This document shows, piece after piece, positions 34,101 through 44,251 of a stretch of DNA of 64,000 nt. The DNA is taken from positions 434,001 through 498,000 of the forward strand of contig JAQOOI010000075.1 in assembly GCA_028554645.1 (NCBI GenBank). The letters are read 5' to 3'. How positions within the stretch are numbered: position 1 is the stretch's first letter; the number at the start of each line of letters is the position of its first letter. Below the pieces are notes generated by a model that did no database searches, was not told where the DNA came from, and was given only the letters and a program-made list of their open reading frames with translations. The position numbers and the translations under genes are program-made. The stretch comes from Omphalotus guepiniiformis. Lineage: Eukaryota; Basidiomycota; Agaricomycetes; Agaricales; Omphalotaceae.

Positions 34101-34349
34101 AGAGATAGAGCAGGTCGCCGTTAATCGGTGCACTAGTATATGAATATTCGTTGAACTCGTCGGTGAATCCTCCTTGAACGAAAAGTGTGTCATAGATGAG
34201 TGCTGTAGCTTGGCCCCATCTGATTGAACTTGAGCTAAATCCGACATCGAGATAAAGATAACATACCTAGGTAGCACGGTAGACGTGGCCGCGGTAGAAT
34301 CAAGAACGAGAAGAATGAATACGAGATTCGGTACGAGCTTCAAGTTCAT
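31135..34349 (-). CDS. Kelch-repeat single-pass membrane protein with long cytoplasmic tail
   Basis: About 1,035 residues. A signal peptide (MNLKLVPNLVFILLVLDSTA) is joined across a short intron to RWGQATALIYDTLFVQGGFT, the first Kelch blade. Further blades: TDILLFGGRP, DGLVFLVGGEKADG, NGTLLVFGGYDQ, VKILIQGGCDS and SEVIFGFG, each with the G-G doublet. A Ser/Thr/Pro-rich stalk with SGGNGGGSP follows, then one transmembrane helix (about residues 436-460: GTVFGVLGLLACAIVVVYVM) stopped by RRRR. The tail of about 570 residues is disordered and rich in Ser, Thr and acidic residues, with a short repeat (SSIARTASSIARTS). The shape is that of a cell-surface sensor or wall-binding protein, but no function is known. 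A stop-free 54-nt intron at 33234-33287 probably interrupts the last blade. Confidence 0.8.
33234..33287 (-). other. Probable stop-free 54-nt intron in the Kelch gene
   Basis: Bounded by GTGAGC and TTATAG on the - strand. Removing it joins VIFGFG to YGSSGPVSADLQIYD, which fits a Kelch strand better than the 18 extra residues (EHFSVSSFHSF...). Confidence 0.55.
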
Positions 34350-37300
34350 TCTCGGATCGAATGAGCGCGTTAAGTAAGTTTGGAATAGATAATAGCAAGG
34401 TTTTTTGTGTTTACAGATTGGAATAGACCAGATACATGGAGGTTAATGACCTCGGTCGTGAGTAATCGTGAGCAGAGGCTATCTTAGCCGTGGAGTTCTG
34501 GAGCGCAAACTGGAGCACTGCAGCTGCAGCGCTATAGCCTCACTATTAGCCTATAAGTTCATTTTCTCACGTGCCTGCCGGCCGGTGCCGATCGGTGCCG
34601 GTGCCTGAGGGTAGGCCCGTAGCCTTCTTTTCAACTTCTTGTCAGTGACAACCTCCTTCGTTTCGAAATATCTCGCTTTGACTCAACAGTTCCCTGATAT
34701 ACAAGCCGTCCTCAATGTCGTCAGCTTGAATGCAGATGCTTTTAATCGCGAGTGTGAAAAATTTGTCGATATCTATCAATTCATAATCTCGCCGCATCGA
34801 ATTTGAATTCAATGCATCTCATCTGCAGTCTGAGAGGGTTTGAGAGGGGAGAGAGAACACATATTTTCTCGGGAGGCTAGCGCCAGAAACCAGCTTTCAG
34901 AATCCATCCTAATATGAAGTTCAACTTCATTCTCATACGCGTTTTGGGTTCAAACTCAAAGTTAAATGTACTAGTAAGTCCGCCTCTCTCCGACCTGTCT
35001 TCCTACTAAACTCAAGCTCATGATCATGATCAGTAATCTCTAGTTTGACCCATCTCCGCGTCGTTACTCGAATTGAGTGCAGCGCTTATTGGAAAGCGCA
35101 TCCCCGTTGAAGAGCACATGTTGAACCTGCACGCCTCATAGGGCCTCTACTCCCCGTTTAGTCGCGTTCAGGGTCGAGGGCACGAATTAGCGCTTCCTGG
35201 CACCATTCGCTTCGTTTTTTCTTGCCACAGCCACGTCTTTCTAAGCTCTGCGCTTACAGATAAATGTATCCCGTTTCCAGGTTTGAGCAAGAAAATCACA
35301 GGGCGGTAGATAACGATTGACTAGTCTGCTTCTTACGATGGTTCATAGCAATGCGATGCTCAGTCGTCTAGCTTTGAGAGAACTCATGCGATTTCCCAAT
35401 ATCTCTAGTGTCTCCGCGAAGTTAACCCGAACAAACGAAAGAGCTTCACGGTCAAAGTTCCATCAGGGTCTTCCAATGGTGAGTACTGGACACGAACGCA
35501 CGAGTCTGTGCGAACTTCACTGTAACTGAGTAGCTCTATGTCCATAGATGTTATATGAAATTCAACAGAACTGTTCATCGAGCAGCTGGTCAGCACGGGC
35601 ATGATCTATGTACCTGCGAAGCTCTTCAAGATGGGTGCATTCAAATACATGAAAGCGACCTGTTTCAATCACCAGCTGTTGCGGGCTATTGCACCGCCCT
35701 CTCTTGCTGAGTTCGAACTGCAGGTGGATTGGCGAAATCAGCAACATACTTGCCAGTTTCTGAGCCAGTCTCGCTGTCCATTTTTCCTTCGTTTCCTGTA
35801 CTTTGTGTTGCAATGGTAAGCGCTTTTGGTATTGGATTCAATGACCTGATGCTGTCACTGTTGAACAGAAAAATATTACGAGGTACAAGACTCAACATCC
35901 AATGTTCGACACTCATGTGCAGTCAGGCCGATCTCCGCTACACTGCGGTCGCTCTGGATTTCTATTACTCACACCACTTGTTGGCGCATCCATACACTGT
36001 ATGCGGTTTCCATGTTCCACGTAACCTCGGCAAATCCGAGTGATTCTCGTGTCTGCTGGTAAGTATCCAGTCAAATTTCGTCATAGGCTAAGGTGGCATC
36101 CTTCATGACCGTTGCTTATAATCGCGGCTTTTGAACGAGATGCTTTTGTTTCGGGTCCACCAAACTCTCATTTGGCTGTAGGCGTCTCGCCCCTCATGCA
36201 CTGTTCCTCAATTCCTACCATTGGAGCTAGGCACCTCGTCATCCAAGTGGCTAAGTCCGTAATAAGGACAAGGCCCTCGGGCTCTTACTATCCGACATTG
36301 ACACATTAAGACAAAGGCATCGGATATCAATAAATTGTTATCGGGAATACGAGGAAGGCACAAATTACACGCACCCTGATACCCGACTTCCGCTGGATTG
36401 AATCAAGTCGCAAGCCACGTCCTTGCAGTGGGCTTCACTTTACGCTGATCCAACAGACTTTTGCACGCTCTCATACGATTGGACCCTGCATACTCGCTCT
36501 CACCCCAGAAATCTACTCGGTTGTGCTTGCCCCTTTACAGTGACCTGCAACCGTTTGTGGCACGTCGGCGAGGTCGTCAACGACCGAGTCGGATACACAG
36601 ATGAGATGAATGTGTAACCGGCATGGGTGAAAATATTATCTCGACTCAATAATCGATACTACAGTAATGAATTGGGCTGCTGATGATCTTGATCCTTTCG
36701 TATATGATACAATCATGCGACTAGACCCTAGGGCTCTATCCTCTATCCCCTGTTCCCGCGCGGGATTCTGACATATACAACGACTTGTATTGAAGGCCAC
36801 CTCCTGGCGCGTGGTCCGTGTGGAAGGCCGCTGAAGGTTAAGTTGGCACCCGCAATCTCACGGGCCGCAATACCGAACGACGCCCTCAGAAGCTATCGAC
36901 TATACGTCGAACATGGACATGGATGTTCCCCTAGCCTTGATACACTGGTCAGCATGGACTTGAAACCCAACATTAGATGACGCCTGCTTAGGGGATAGCA
37001 GGGCTTCTCGGACTGGTGCAGATTGATGCCGATGTAAGATAACATACCATTTACATCCACGGACTCAGTACAGCGGTTCTTACCATGTTTTAGGGCACAG
37101 CAACGATGTTGTCGGCAGAAATAAAACACGAGCCCGCATTACTCGATCGTTCTGACACGAAATTCCATGCTCGGGATTCAAAGTTTGATTCTCCAGACAC
37201 TCGTCGAAGGCGCAAGACATTACAATCAACGACGCTAAATATACAACGAAGGGTTTGATGATTTGCATTAAAGAGTAATGCACCATGCGAGGTTTGGGTA

Positions 37301-38354
37301 ACGTCCATATGTTTTGGGACCCTGCACTCGTACTCGTACTGAGACCAAGGAATCCAGAAAGTGAAAACCCCTTGCCCATATGCCATGTTCCGACATCCTC
37401 GATGATGCTCTATTGACGTATCAAGAATTCAACGTTCGTATCGAAGTCAGTTTTAAGGGTCTTTGAGAAGAACTAGGCCTTTTGGGAGGTACTCTAACTC
37501 TTCTCTGGGGTCGAGTCGAGCAGGATAATCTAATTCGGAAGTCAGGTCGATTATCGCGGAAATTACAAACAGTGTGATGTGAAGCCGCACAGTTCTCGTT
37601 TTACTTCAGCCAGTCTCTCGCTCTTTGAGTGCTTTGGCTTCGTATCGTAGTGCGTAGTATCGGGCTATGTCATACTTTGACAGACACAAATGGGAAACTG
37701 TGAAAAAGTTGACAGGACAATTGCCACTTTCAAGTTGATGAGAGAAATGAAAGACTAGCCTAGTAAACGAAGAGCTGGATGAATAGGCGTGACTTCTTTG
37801 ATTATTCGGGGTGGCCTTCAAATTCACTCGATGAATCAATTGCACTGGATATCGAACCGAGTTCCTATCGGTACCCAGGCTGCTGCGTAGCTCTGCATGT
37901 CTGGTGGATGTATGTACCCATCAAAGGAAGTAGATTATTCCTAAAGTAGCAGTGTCGCCTCTTGTCTCTTACCGTCAACGTATACCTCGAGAATTCATGA
38001 CATTTGGCTTCTAGCTAAAACGCTCCCAATGCCAACGACACGTTACGACTTCGGAAGATTTACTTCTCTATCTTGCCTTCTGCGGCGCAGTAGCTCGACG
38101 CTCTCAGTCTCGTCGTGTTGGGCGCGAGGTGCACGCGGATATGGTAAATGACATTTCATTGATCTGAATCCTAGGTCGAGTCGTCTGTCTCATGATCTGC
38201 TTCTCTGATATTAGCTGCGCTTCTGGAAAATCCCATTAGGGCGCGGTGATATACGATCCGAGTCCGCGTCAGCAAGTTGTTAAAAGCATCAGGTTTCTGC
38301 AGTCTGCTTTTCCTCAAGCTGGATTCTGGTTCAACGTAGATTTTGCTCTTCGAA
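34350..38354. other. Gene-poor stretch of 4.0 kb
   Basis: The longest region without a convincing gene. Frames of 60-100 codons exist on both strands (for example - strand 35562-35813 and 37080-37386), but none has a recognisable motif or extends across plausible introns. CACGTG at 34568-34573 and a GCC/GGTGCCG-rich patch at 34578-34610 probably belong to the Kelch gene promoter. Confidence 0.5.
34568..34573. promoter_or_regulatory. CACGTG upstream of the Kelch gene
   Basis: The hexamer lies 219 bp upstream of the Kelch ATG (34349), next to a GGTGCCG repeat patch. A candidate bHLH site. Confidence 0.3.
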
Positions 38355-39885
38355 ATGCAGTTCAAGGCAAAGCAGCCAGAACACTGGCATCAAGTCCTGG
38401 GCCTTCGAAATGACGCAACTCGTGAAGAGGTCAAGGCTGCGTACAAAAAGCTGGTGACTATCCTAATTGCGATGGACAATATGCATCGTCGTTGACTGGA
38501 TATTTGGTCTCCGCGCCCCGTAGGCTCTGGCATGGCACCCTGACCGTCACATCGAGGACAAGAACATGGCGACTGCACGGTTTGTTGAGGTGGGTGGTAC
38601 TACTTTCCCTCCCACTAGATTATCTGATCTTTTCCTTGAGATAAACAATGCGTACCGTATCATCATGCGCGAGCACCATTTTGAAGTTGCCAAGGTTTCT
38701 ATCCGTGATCACTCCCCGCCAAGGCCTGCACTTTCTCGACCCGCCACTGACAGCAAGATTTCGACACGATCCTCTACCACTCGACCTACATTCCGTAGTC
38801 GTAAATCGTCGACGACTTTGGGAAGTAGCGCTTCGTCCTCACGTCAGTCGAGTTTCGAGTCTATCAACACACCTCCTTCGACACCTAGACTCGGGATGCG
38901 TTTCATTTCGACTAGCTGTGATACGCTGTCGCGGCCTGCTCAGTCTTCTCTCCATCATGTCCCTCCACAATCAATCTCGAACGTGCTGGCATCTCACTCT
39001 CGTTGTTCCTCGGACCTTAAGGCTCCAACATGCCTTGGCCGGCAAGCTGATTCCGCAGCTTCGACCTCTGAGTTGCCGGAAAAGAAGCCAGAGCCTCTAG
39101 ACACTTCTTTCTTTGCGCAGCGACCGTAAGTTTTCTTGCAATACGATCACTTGTTGTTCGTTAACCCGCTTCTTTTGCAGCGAACAGATCAAGACTTCAA
39201 AGCCCCCACCTCCTTCCCAAGATACGACAGCCACGCTCCCCTTCCCCTACCAGCCCCCTTTTGTATCTCTCGGCGGCCATTCTAGAGAGTGGAAATACTC
39301 CCTGACCTTGACCTTGGAAGAGTTATTCTTCGGGAAACTTTGCCCCATTCTCATCACCCGGTATCTTCTCAATGGTGAGAAACTGAATGTGGTTCTTGAC
39401 GTCGATGTCCCGCCCGGTTGTCAACCTGGTACCCAAATAAAATTCAGAGGAGTAGGGCACGAACGTAGGCCTGGTCTATTCCAGGATATACTCTTTGTAA
39501 TCCAACAAGCCGATCATGACAGGTTTCATCGCGCCGATAACGATCTTGTCATGGACGTTCGTGTGCCGTGGACTGAAAACTTGCATCGTCAGGATGGTAG
39601 ACTTTGCTTTGCTGGCATTGACGGAAAATTACTGTCAGTCAAGGTGATTCGGCCCAAAGCCAAAATCTCCACGGGTTGTCAAATCATTAGGGAAGCTGGA
39701 ATGCCTATAATGTTCCGCGACAAAGTTATAGGCAGAGGTAACCTTGTCGTCCAGTAGGTGGTCTAGTCCTTCTTTTTAGGCGGCCAATGACTTATCTCCT
39801 TTCAAGTTGGGAAATCATTGCTCCTCGACCCCCTCGATGGGACACATTCAGACGATTCACGCGCAGAACTTGCTTTCATGGGTAG
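38355..39885 (+). CDS. J-domain co-chaperone with DnaJ C-terminal domain and Ser-rich linker
   Basis: An Hsp40-type partner of Hsp70. The J-domain: HWHQVLGLRNDATREEVKAA, then LALAWHPDRH (HPD intact), then FVEINNAYRIIM, formed by removing a 51-nt stop-free intron (38590-38640). In place of the usual Gly/Phe region there is a linker of about 150 residues rich in Ser/Arg/Pro (STRSSTTRPTFRSRKSSTTL). There is no CXXCXGXG zinc finger. The substrate-binding part starts at REWKYSLTLTLEELFFGKLC and continues with VDVPPGCQPGTQIKFRGVGH and ILFVIQQADHDRFHRADNDL. The apparent stop after NLVVQ (39755-39757) is inside an intron: using donor CA|GTAGGT and acceptor TTCAAG at about 39806 gives NLVVHWEIIAPRPPRWDTFR, as expected for this domain, and ends at 39883-39885. 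The lack of C-terminal dimerisation residues seems possible. Confidence 0.85.
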
Positions 39886-40841
39886 CTGGACAATTACTGA
39901 ATATGCACAACATAATGATGGACTTTGCTGTATTTTTATCGGTGTGCCTCGTATGCAACATGTATACAGGTTGTAGCTTATATGTAGTATGTAGCTTATA
40001 TGTAGTATGTATCATGTACAGAGAATACTTAGACTAGATTCCTTGCTAGCACATCTGCTGCAAACCCACCCTTTATTGACGATACACGACAGTACTTATC
40101 AGCAACGATCGACGTTGGCTTCCATCGTGTGGCTAATCCCCTGTGGGACCGCGGAAGAGTTCGAACGGAAACCCGCAACCAGCCACGACAGTAGCAGCGT
40201 CTCCATCGGAAGCTACACGTAGCTACGCGTGCAGGAAGACGAGGGCGATAGGGTTCGGCTTCGTGTAAGGTGCTTCGCCGATTAATAGACTGCTCCTGCT
40301 AGCCCTAGCCGGTGCGCTTCTCCAAAGTTCTATAACCTAAACGTCCCCTTTGCATGCACTGTAAAGTGTATGCAGCGATCTCCTCGGTCTGCTCTACCCC
40401 CTCGGGCTCATGTACTTATGAGCCCACTTAGTAATTTAGTTTCACATGCCCAATGCGACTGATCAAAGGTGCGAGCTCCTCCAAGGCTTCCGGAACGACG
40501 ATGGCGATGCCCTTTGCAAAACCTTCCCAAACGTTTCAAGTCTAGCGACGTGGTGGTTGAGGAAACATCTCCTACGCCAGAGGTGAGCACGAAGGCGTAA
40601 CAACGAGGCCGGGTCGCCTGCTGAAACGAGAAAGTAGTTCTGGGTCACCCAAGTAATTCGCCACGATGGAGGTAAAAGAGGTAAATGAGGGTGGTCGTGA
40701 CACCGTCACCTGACCTCGTTGAACGCGACACGTCACACTCGTGACTCCTGTAACGCGTATTTCTCTTACCAAATCTCTACAGTACCGTCTCTCTGCGGCG
40801 AACTTTGCTCTTGTTGCAGGTCTTATTTACTACTTCTTTCG
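39886..40841. other. Intergenic, with short tandem repeat
   Basis: About 950 bp. Contains two copies of the 18-mer GTAGCTTATATGTAGTAT at 39973-40008 and a third partial copy. The rest shows only short frames. The last 100 bp are the promoter of the next gene. Confidence 0.5.
39973..40008. repeat. 18-bp direct tandem repeat, two copies
   Basis: GTAGCTTATATGTAGTAT occurs twice head-to-tail, followed by a decayed third start (GTATCATGT). Probably a slippage product in the 3' flank of the J-domain gene. Confidence 0.6.
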
Positions 40842-43067
40842 ATGAATGACACATCAATCTACGACGATGAAGTTATAGCGGACAGCGAGGGCGAAGAGGG
40901 AGACTTGATGATACCCATGAGGCAAATCCCTGCCCAAATGCGCGGTGCGAAAGCATCTAATTCATGTCGACTGAGTACTGACAATTGCATAGGCGAACAA
41001 GCTAAAACAGCTGCGAGCGCTTCCATCATATCCGAATTTACTGCTGTCAAACCCACCGCCGAAACTGTCTCCGACTTCTTGTCCAATGCGGCAAATCAAT
41101 CAGCTATATCCAAGGATACTATATCTTCCGGATCTTCAGTTCGACCAAGACCGAAACCTAGACCTAAGTACAAGGGTGCACGAGCTGATTCTATCAATGA
41201 AAGCTCGTCAAGCTCAAACGCTGTTAGTAACGACTCAGTCAGTGGCTTCCCTTCGCTGAGCATCGCGGATCGTGCAAAGCTTCGGACAAGGGATTCCAAA
41301 ACGAGGACGTCTTGCTATGACGCCTCGGGTACCTCAAGTGACTCTGTTCAACCTTTTTCGTACCCAAAGCCTAATCCCTCAGAAGTCATCGAATTGTCTG
41401 ACGACGAATTATCGCTTGGTCCTATTGCACCCAGGGCAGCGAAAAACTCCAAAAAGCCACAGTTGCTGAGTAAATACACGTCACATAGATCCATAGTTCC
41501 GTCTCCAGACCCCTCTCCTCAGGCATATCTGCCCATCGCTACATCTCCACTGCTCGCTACAACGTCTCAGCTACCTCCGTCTGATCCTCCTCAGTCAACA
41601 TCGGACATGGACTTCCCACCAATAGTGACCCTTCCCAATGCACCGTCATCCTCTCCTCTCTCGCCGCCTCCGAAGGCCAGCCGTTCAAAACGGCGGCTAA
41701 GAGTAGAAGAGCTGGATGAACTGGAGTTCAGTGTCGACTCCATCGACATGGATAGACAGATAATGCCTCCACCTCCAATCCCACAAACTCCATCCAATTT
41801 CTTCGCAAGTTCTTCTCCCCCAGCCCGTGCTCATCCCGAGGTTATAGACCTCTCGGCGCTAGATTCTTCATTTAAACCCAGCACACCCGTTGCCCCGCAG
41901 ACAGGAAAGGCCCGACAGACAAAGAAACCCAGAAAGAAGCTAAATGAAGATGATGACGCTGAGAAAGCTAAATCGACGAAGGCGAATAGCAAGGTGAAGG
42001 CGAGACCCTTTGCTCAGGTTGACGTAGTCATTAACCTGCCACCAAAAAAGGGGAAGTCTAAGGGTAAAAGTTCTAGGAAGGAGCAGAAACAAGAGGTCGT
42101 CAAGAGCCGGGAAATAATCGAGGAAGAATTTGGCATGGGAGCGGGCGAGTCAAATCGGGCTAATCAGTCCGCCCCGACCACGACTGCAAGTGTAGCTCCT
42201 GATACGGAAAAGAGTGTAAGACCGAAGGCACGCACACAAAAACGAGATTCAGACACGTTTGAATCCGTGGAGGACGAGGAGGCACCCCCAAAGAAGAAGC
42301 AGAAGACCAAGACCGATGTCAAGAGTACGCCGAAAATTACAAAATCTAAAGGTAAAGGTCGAGCTGTGATTGTGTCTGACGAAGAGGATGCGAATAGTAG
42401 TGAGGAAGTGGCCGAGACTGCAGTGCCTCGAACATCAGGGAGGAAGAGATCGTCTCCTGGATCTTCGTCTCATATCGATGAAACTGAGGTTGCTAGCAAT
42501 TCGAAGGCACCCAAAGTATGTGCATATACCCTCCTATTTGCATTCAGTATTAATCTTCGAGCCCAGGAAAACGTCGATCCCAGCGATGCGAGCTCTAGTG
42601 ACCCCACGGATCGACATGTCGCTACAGAAACTCCCGCCAAAGAGGCCAAGCGGACCCCGCTCTCGTCGCGTTACACTATCGCTCCACGCACCAAGTCGAC
42701 ACCAATGTCCGAACTCATTCGACGGGTCAACTCCCTTCCTGGCTCTCCTTTCATCTCACCTGCTCCTCGAGCATCCTCGAAAAATTCCACAGTCGGTACT
42801 GCATATTCCCCCTATCTCAAATCCTCCCGTAGTGTGCTCTCGCGTATAGCACCTCTCCATCCTAACCGGCGGACACCGCCTCCGCCTTTACCGCCTCCTC
42901 CGCCAAAGAAGAAAACTAAGAAAGAGATAGAGAGGGAGGAACAGTGGGAGGAAGAGCTAATTGAAAGCGTTGGCGGGATTACCGAGTGGGCGTGCATGAC
43001 TGATCAGGAGAGAAAAGAGATGAGGAAAGCGAAACGAGAGAGAGAGATGAATGGTTGGGAAGATTAA
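40842..43067 (+). CDS. Disordered nuclear protein with SUMO-interacting motifs and a KEN box (sororin-like candidate)
   Basis: About 724 residues, almost wholly low-complexity. It begins MNDTSIYDDEVIADSEGEEG. Two SUMO-interaction-like motifs are visible: EVIELSDDELSLG and EVIDLSALDSS. There are many Ser/Thr-Pro sites (SPFISPAPRAS, TPMSELIRRVNSLPGSP), Lys-rich stretches (PPKKGKSKGKSSRKEQKQ, KKKQKTKTD), and a C-terminal Pro run then a helical end (KKTKKEIEREEQWEEELIES...EREMNGWED). A 51-nt stop-free intron (42516-42566) splits APK|ENVDPSD; splicing produces a KEN box, the APC/C-Cdh1 degron. A basic, CDK-site-rich protein with a KEN box and short conserved C-terminal helix recalls sororin-like cohesion factors, but this is a guess. 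The upstream ATG 40719 adds 41 unconvincing residues. Confidence 0.7.
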   Translation: MNDTSIYDDEVIADSEGEEGDLMIPMRQIPAQMRGAKASNSCRLSTDNCIGEQAKTAASASIISEFTAVKPTAETVSDFLSNAANQSAISKDTISSGSSVRPRPKPRPKYKGARADSINESSSSSNAVSNDSVSGFPSLSIADRAKLRTRDSKTRTSCYDASGTSSDSVQPFSYPKPNPSEVIELSDDELSLGPIAPRAAKNSKKPQLLSKYTSHRSIVPSPDPSPQAYLPIATSPLLATTSQLPPSDPPQSTSDMDFPPIVTLPNAPSSSPLSPPPKASRSKRRLRVEELDELEFSVDSIDMDRQIMPPPPIPQTPSNFFASSSPPARAHPEVIDLSALDSSFKPSTPVAPQTGKARQTKKPRKKLNEDDDAEKAKSTKANSKVKARPFAQVDVVINLPPKKGKSKGKSSRKEQKQEVVKSREIIEEEFGMGAGESNRANQSAPTTTASVAPDTEKSVRPKARTQKRDSDTFESVEDEEAPPKKKQKTKTDVKSTPKITKSKGKGRAVIVSDEEDANSSEEVAETAVPRTSGRKRSSPGSSSHIDETEVASNSKAPKVCAYTLLFAFSINLRAQENVDPSDASSSDPTDRHVATETPAKEAKRTPLSSRYTIAPRTKSTPMSELIRRVNSLPGSPFISPAPRASSKNSTVGTAYSPYLKSSRSVLSRIAPLHPNRRTPPPPLPPPPPKKKTKKEIEREEQWEEELIESVGGITEWACMTDQERKEMRKAKREREMNGWED

Positions 43068-43260
43068 GGATTTTCCTTTTTTCGTATGCTTGCTATTATT
43101 ATTCATTTGCTATGTGTATGCACAAGGAGCTGTTTCGTATCGGACTTTTTTATGTTGCTGTAGAACAAAGTAATCCTTTTCTGCTTCCACATGGGTATGA
43201 GCAACGAGGAGGTTCGAAGCCATCGCAAGCAAATTTCATGGAGATCGAGATCTGTTGTAG

Positions 43261-44112
43261 CTAAACAACACGAGTAGCCTGGACGGAAGGTTTAGTGGGT
43301 CAGATTGACTCGAAAATAAAAAACTACCTCTCCCGTCTCCACATCATGTATCCATCCCGTAATCTTGGTGTCCTTCAGGACTAAAGGGTTGTCTTGCAAA
43401 AACTTGACATCACTCTTCACCGACTCCTCTAGATTATCAAACTCAAGAAAATCGATTTGGTCTACCATTCTGGCAGCATCAGGGGTGGCGTCTTTGACTA
43501 GCTGCCGCAGTGTCGGGGACGTAAAAGTAACCATGCCGCAGCCAGTATGATGATATACAGCAATTTCACGCGTTCCAAGAAGACGCTGGGATATTATGAT
43601 ACTTCGAATCGCGTCGCGCCTAAGAAAGGGGGGTTAGAGTTTTTTTTAGAGACATCGTAGAATAGTTTGAAGGGAATTTACGCCATGCCGCCTGCGTTCC
43701 GAATGATATGTGCATCACCTTCTTCGAATCCGAGTTGTTTAAAAGGACTGGTAAACAGAGACGAGGAGTCAGTAACATATAATCAAGATGTTCGGATAGC
43801 TGCTTCACTTGATTCGCGCATCCATACATGTCACTAAAGGGCGCGTTGTGTATTAGCATCAGGTAACTAGTTACCCAAGGATTTGATGCGTACGAATAGC
43901 AAGCCGCTTTTTAGGAGGAAGTACGATGGGTTCTGTTTTCTCTCCATCCTAGAGAATACTGTTAATTCCGTGGCGAAAAGTTGAGGTAAAAAGCCCACCT
44001 TGACTTGATCTGATGGACCTGTTGAGCAATTCCTGCGGCTTGAGCAGTAGATACTCTGCGTGGATACAATATTATTTGACCGCATGAGAGCAGAAATGAG
44101 ACGGTAGACCAT
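43261..44112 (-). CDS. Beta-class carbonic anhydrase-like protein
   Basis: Interconverts CO2 and bicarbonate with a zinc ion. After joining short exons the core reads LPPKKRLAILTCMDARINPF, then LGFEEGDAHIIRNAGGMA, then RDAIRSIIISQRLLGTREIA and VYHHTGCGMVTFTSPTLRQL. The zinc ligands are Cys in TCMDAR and His/Cys in HHTGCG; the Asp-Arg dyad (MDAR) is present. The C-terminal part contains IDFLEFDNLEESVKSDVKFL and KDTKITGWIHDVETGE. A final intron (donor GTAGTT after GAG, acceptor GTCCAG near 43283) gives an end ETGEATRVV with the stop at 43261-43263; reading through instead would add VVFYFRVNLTH. The length and the IRNAGGRxxxDA-like motif fit the short fungal beta-CA subgroup. The first exon is uncertain: MVYRLISALMRSNNIVSTQS is in frame but unlike other family members. 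Confidence 0.82.
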
Positions 44113-44251
44113 GTCTGACAGGAGGTGGTTTTATGAAAGTTGAACAGGGGCTTTATTTGTCAAAAGTGATTACATAACTGAAACGAAATTCGTTATCTCC
44201 ATTAAGTAATCCACTATATTTTGTCACCGCAGTAGTCCTCTGTTGAACAAC

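Noticed and set aside
35562..35813. 83-codon - strand frame with protein-like composition
   Set aside because: Flanking frames are closed and no intron extends it; no recognisable family.
37080..37386. Two overlapping - strand frames of 98-99 codons
   Set aside because: Both frames are equally open, which argues for chance; no motif.
37846..37880. GGTTCGATATCC-like B-box on the - strand (possible tRNA)
   Set aside because: No T-stem complement, no A-box or acceptor stem at the right distance.
43205..43225. GGTTCGAAGCC resembling a tRNA B-box
   Set aside because: No A-box upstream and no cloverleaf can be folded.
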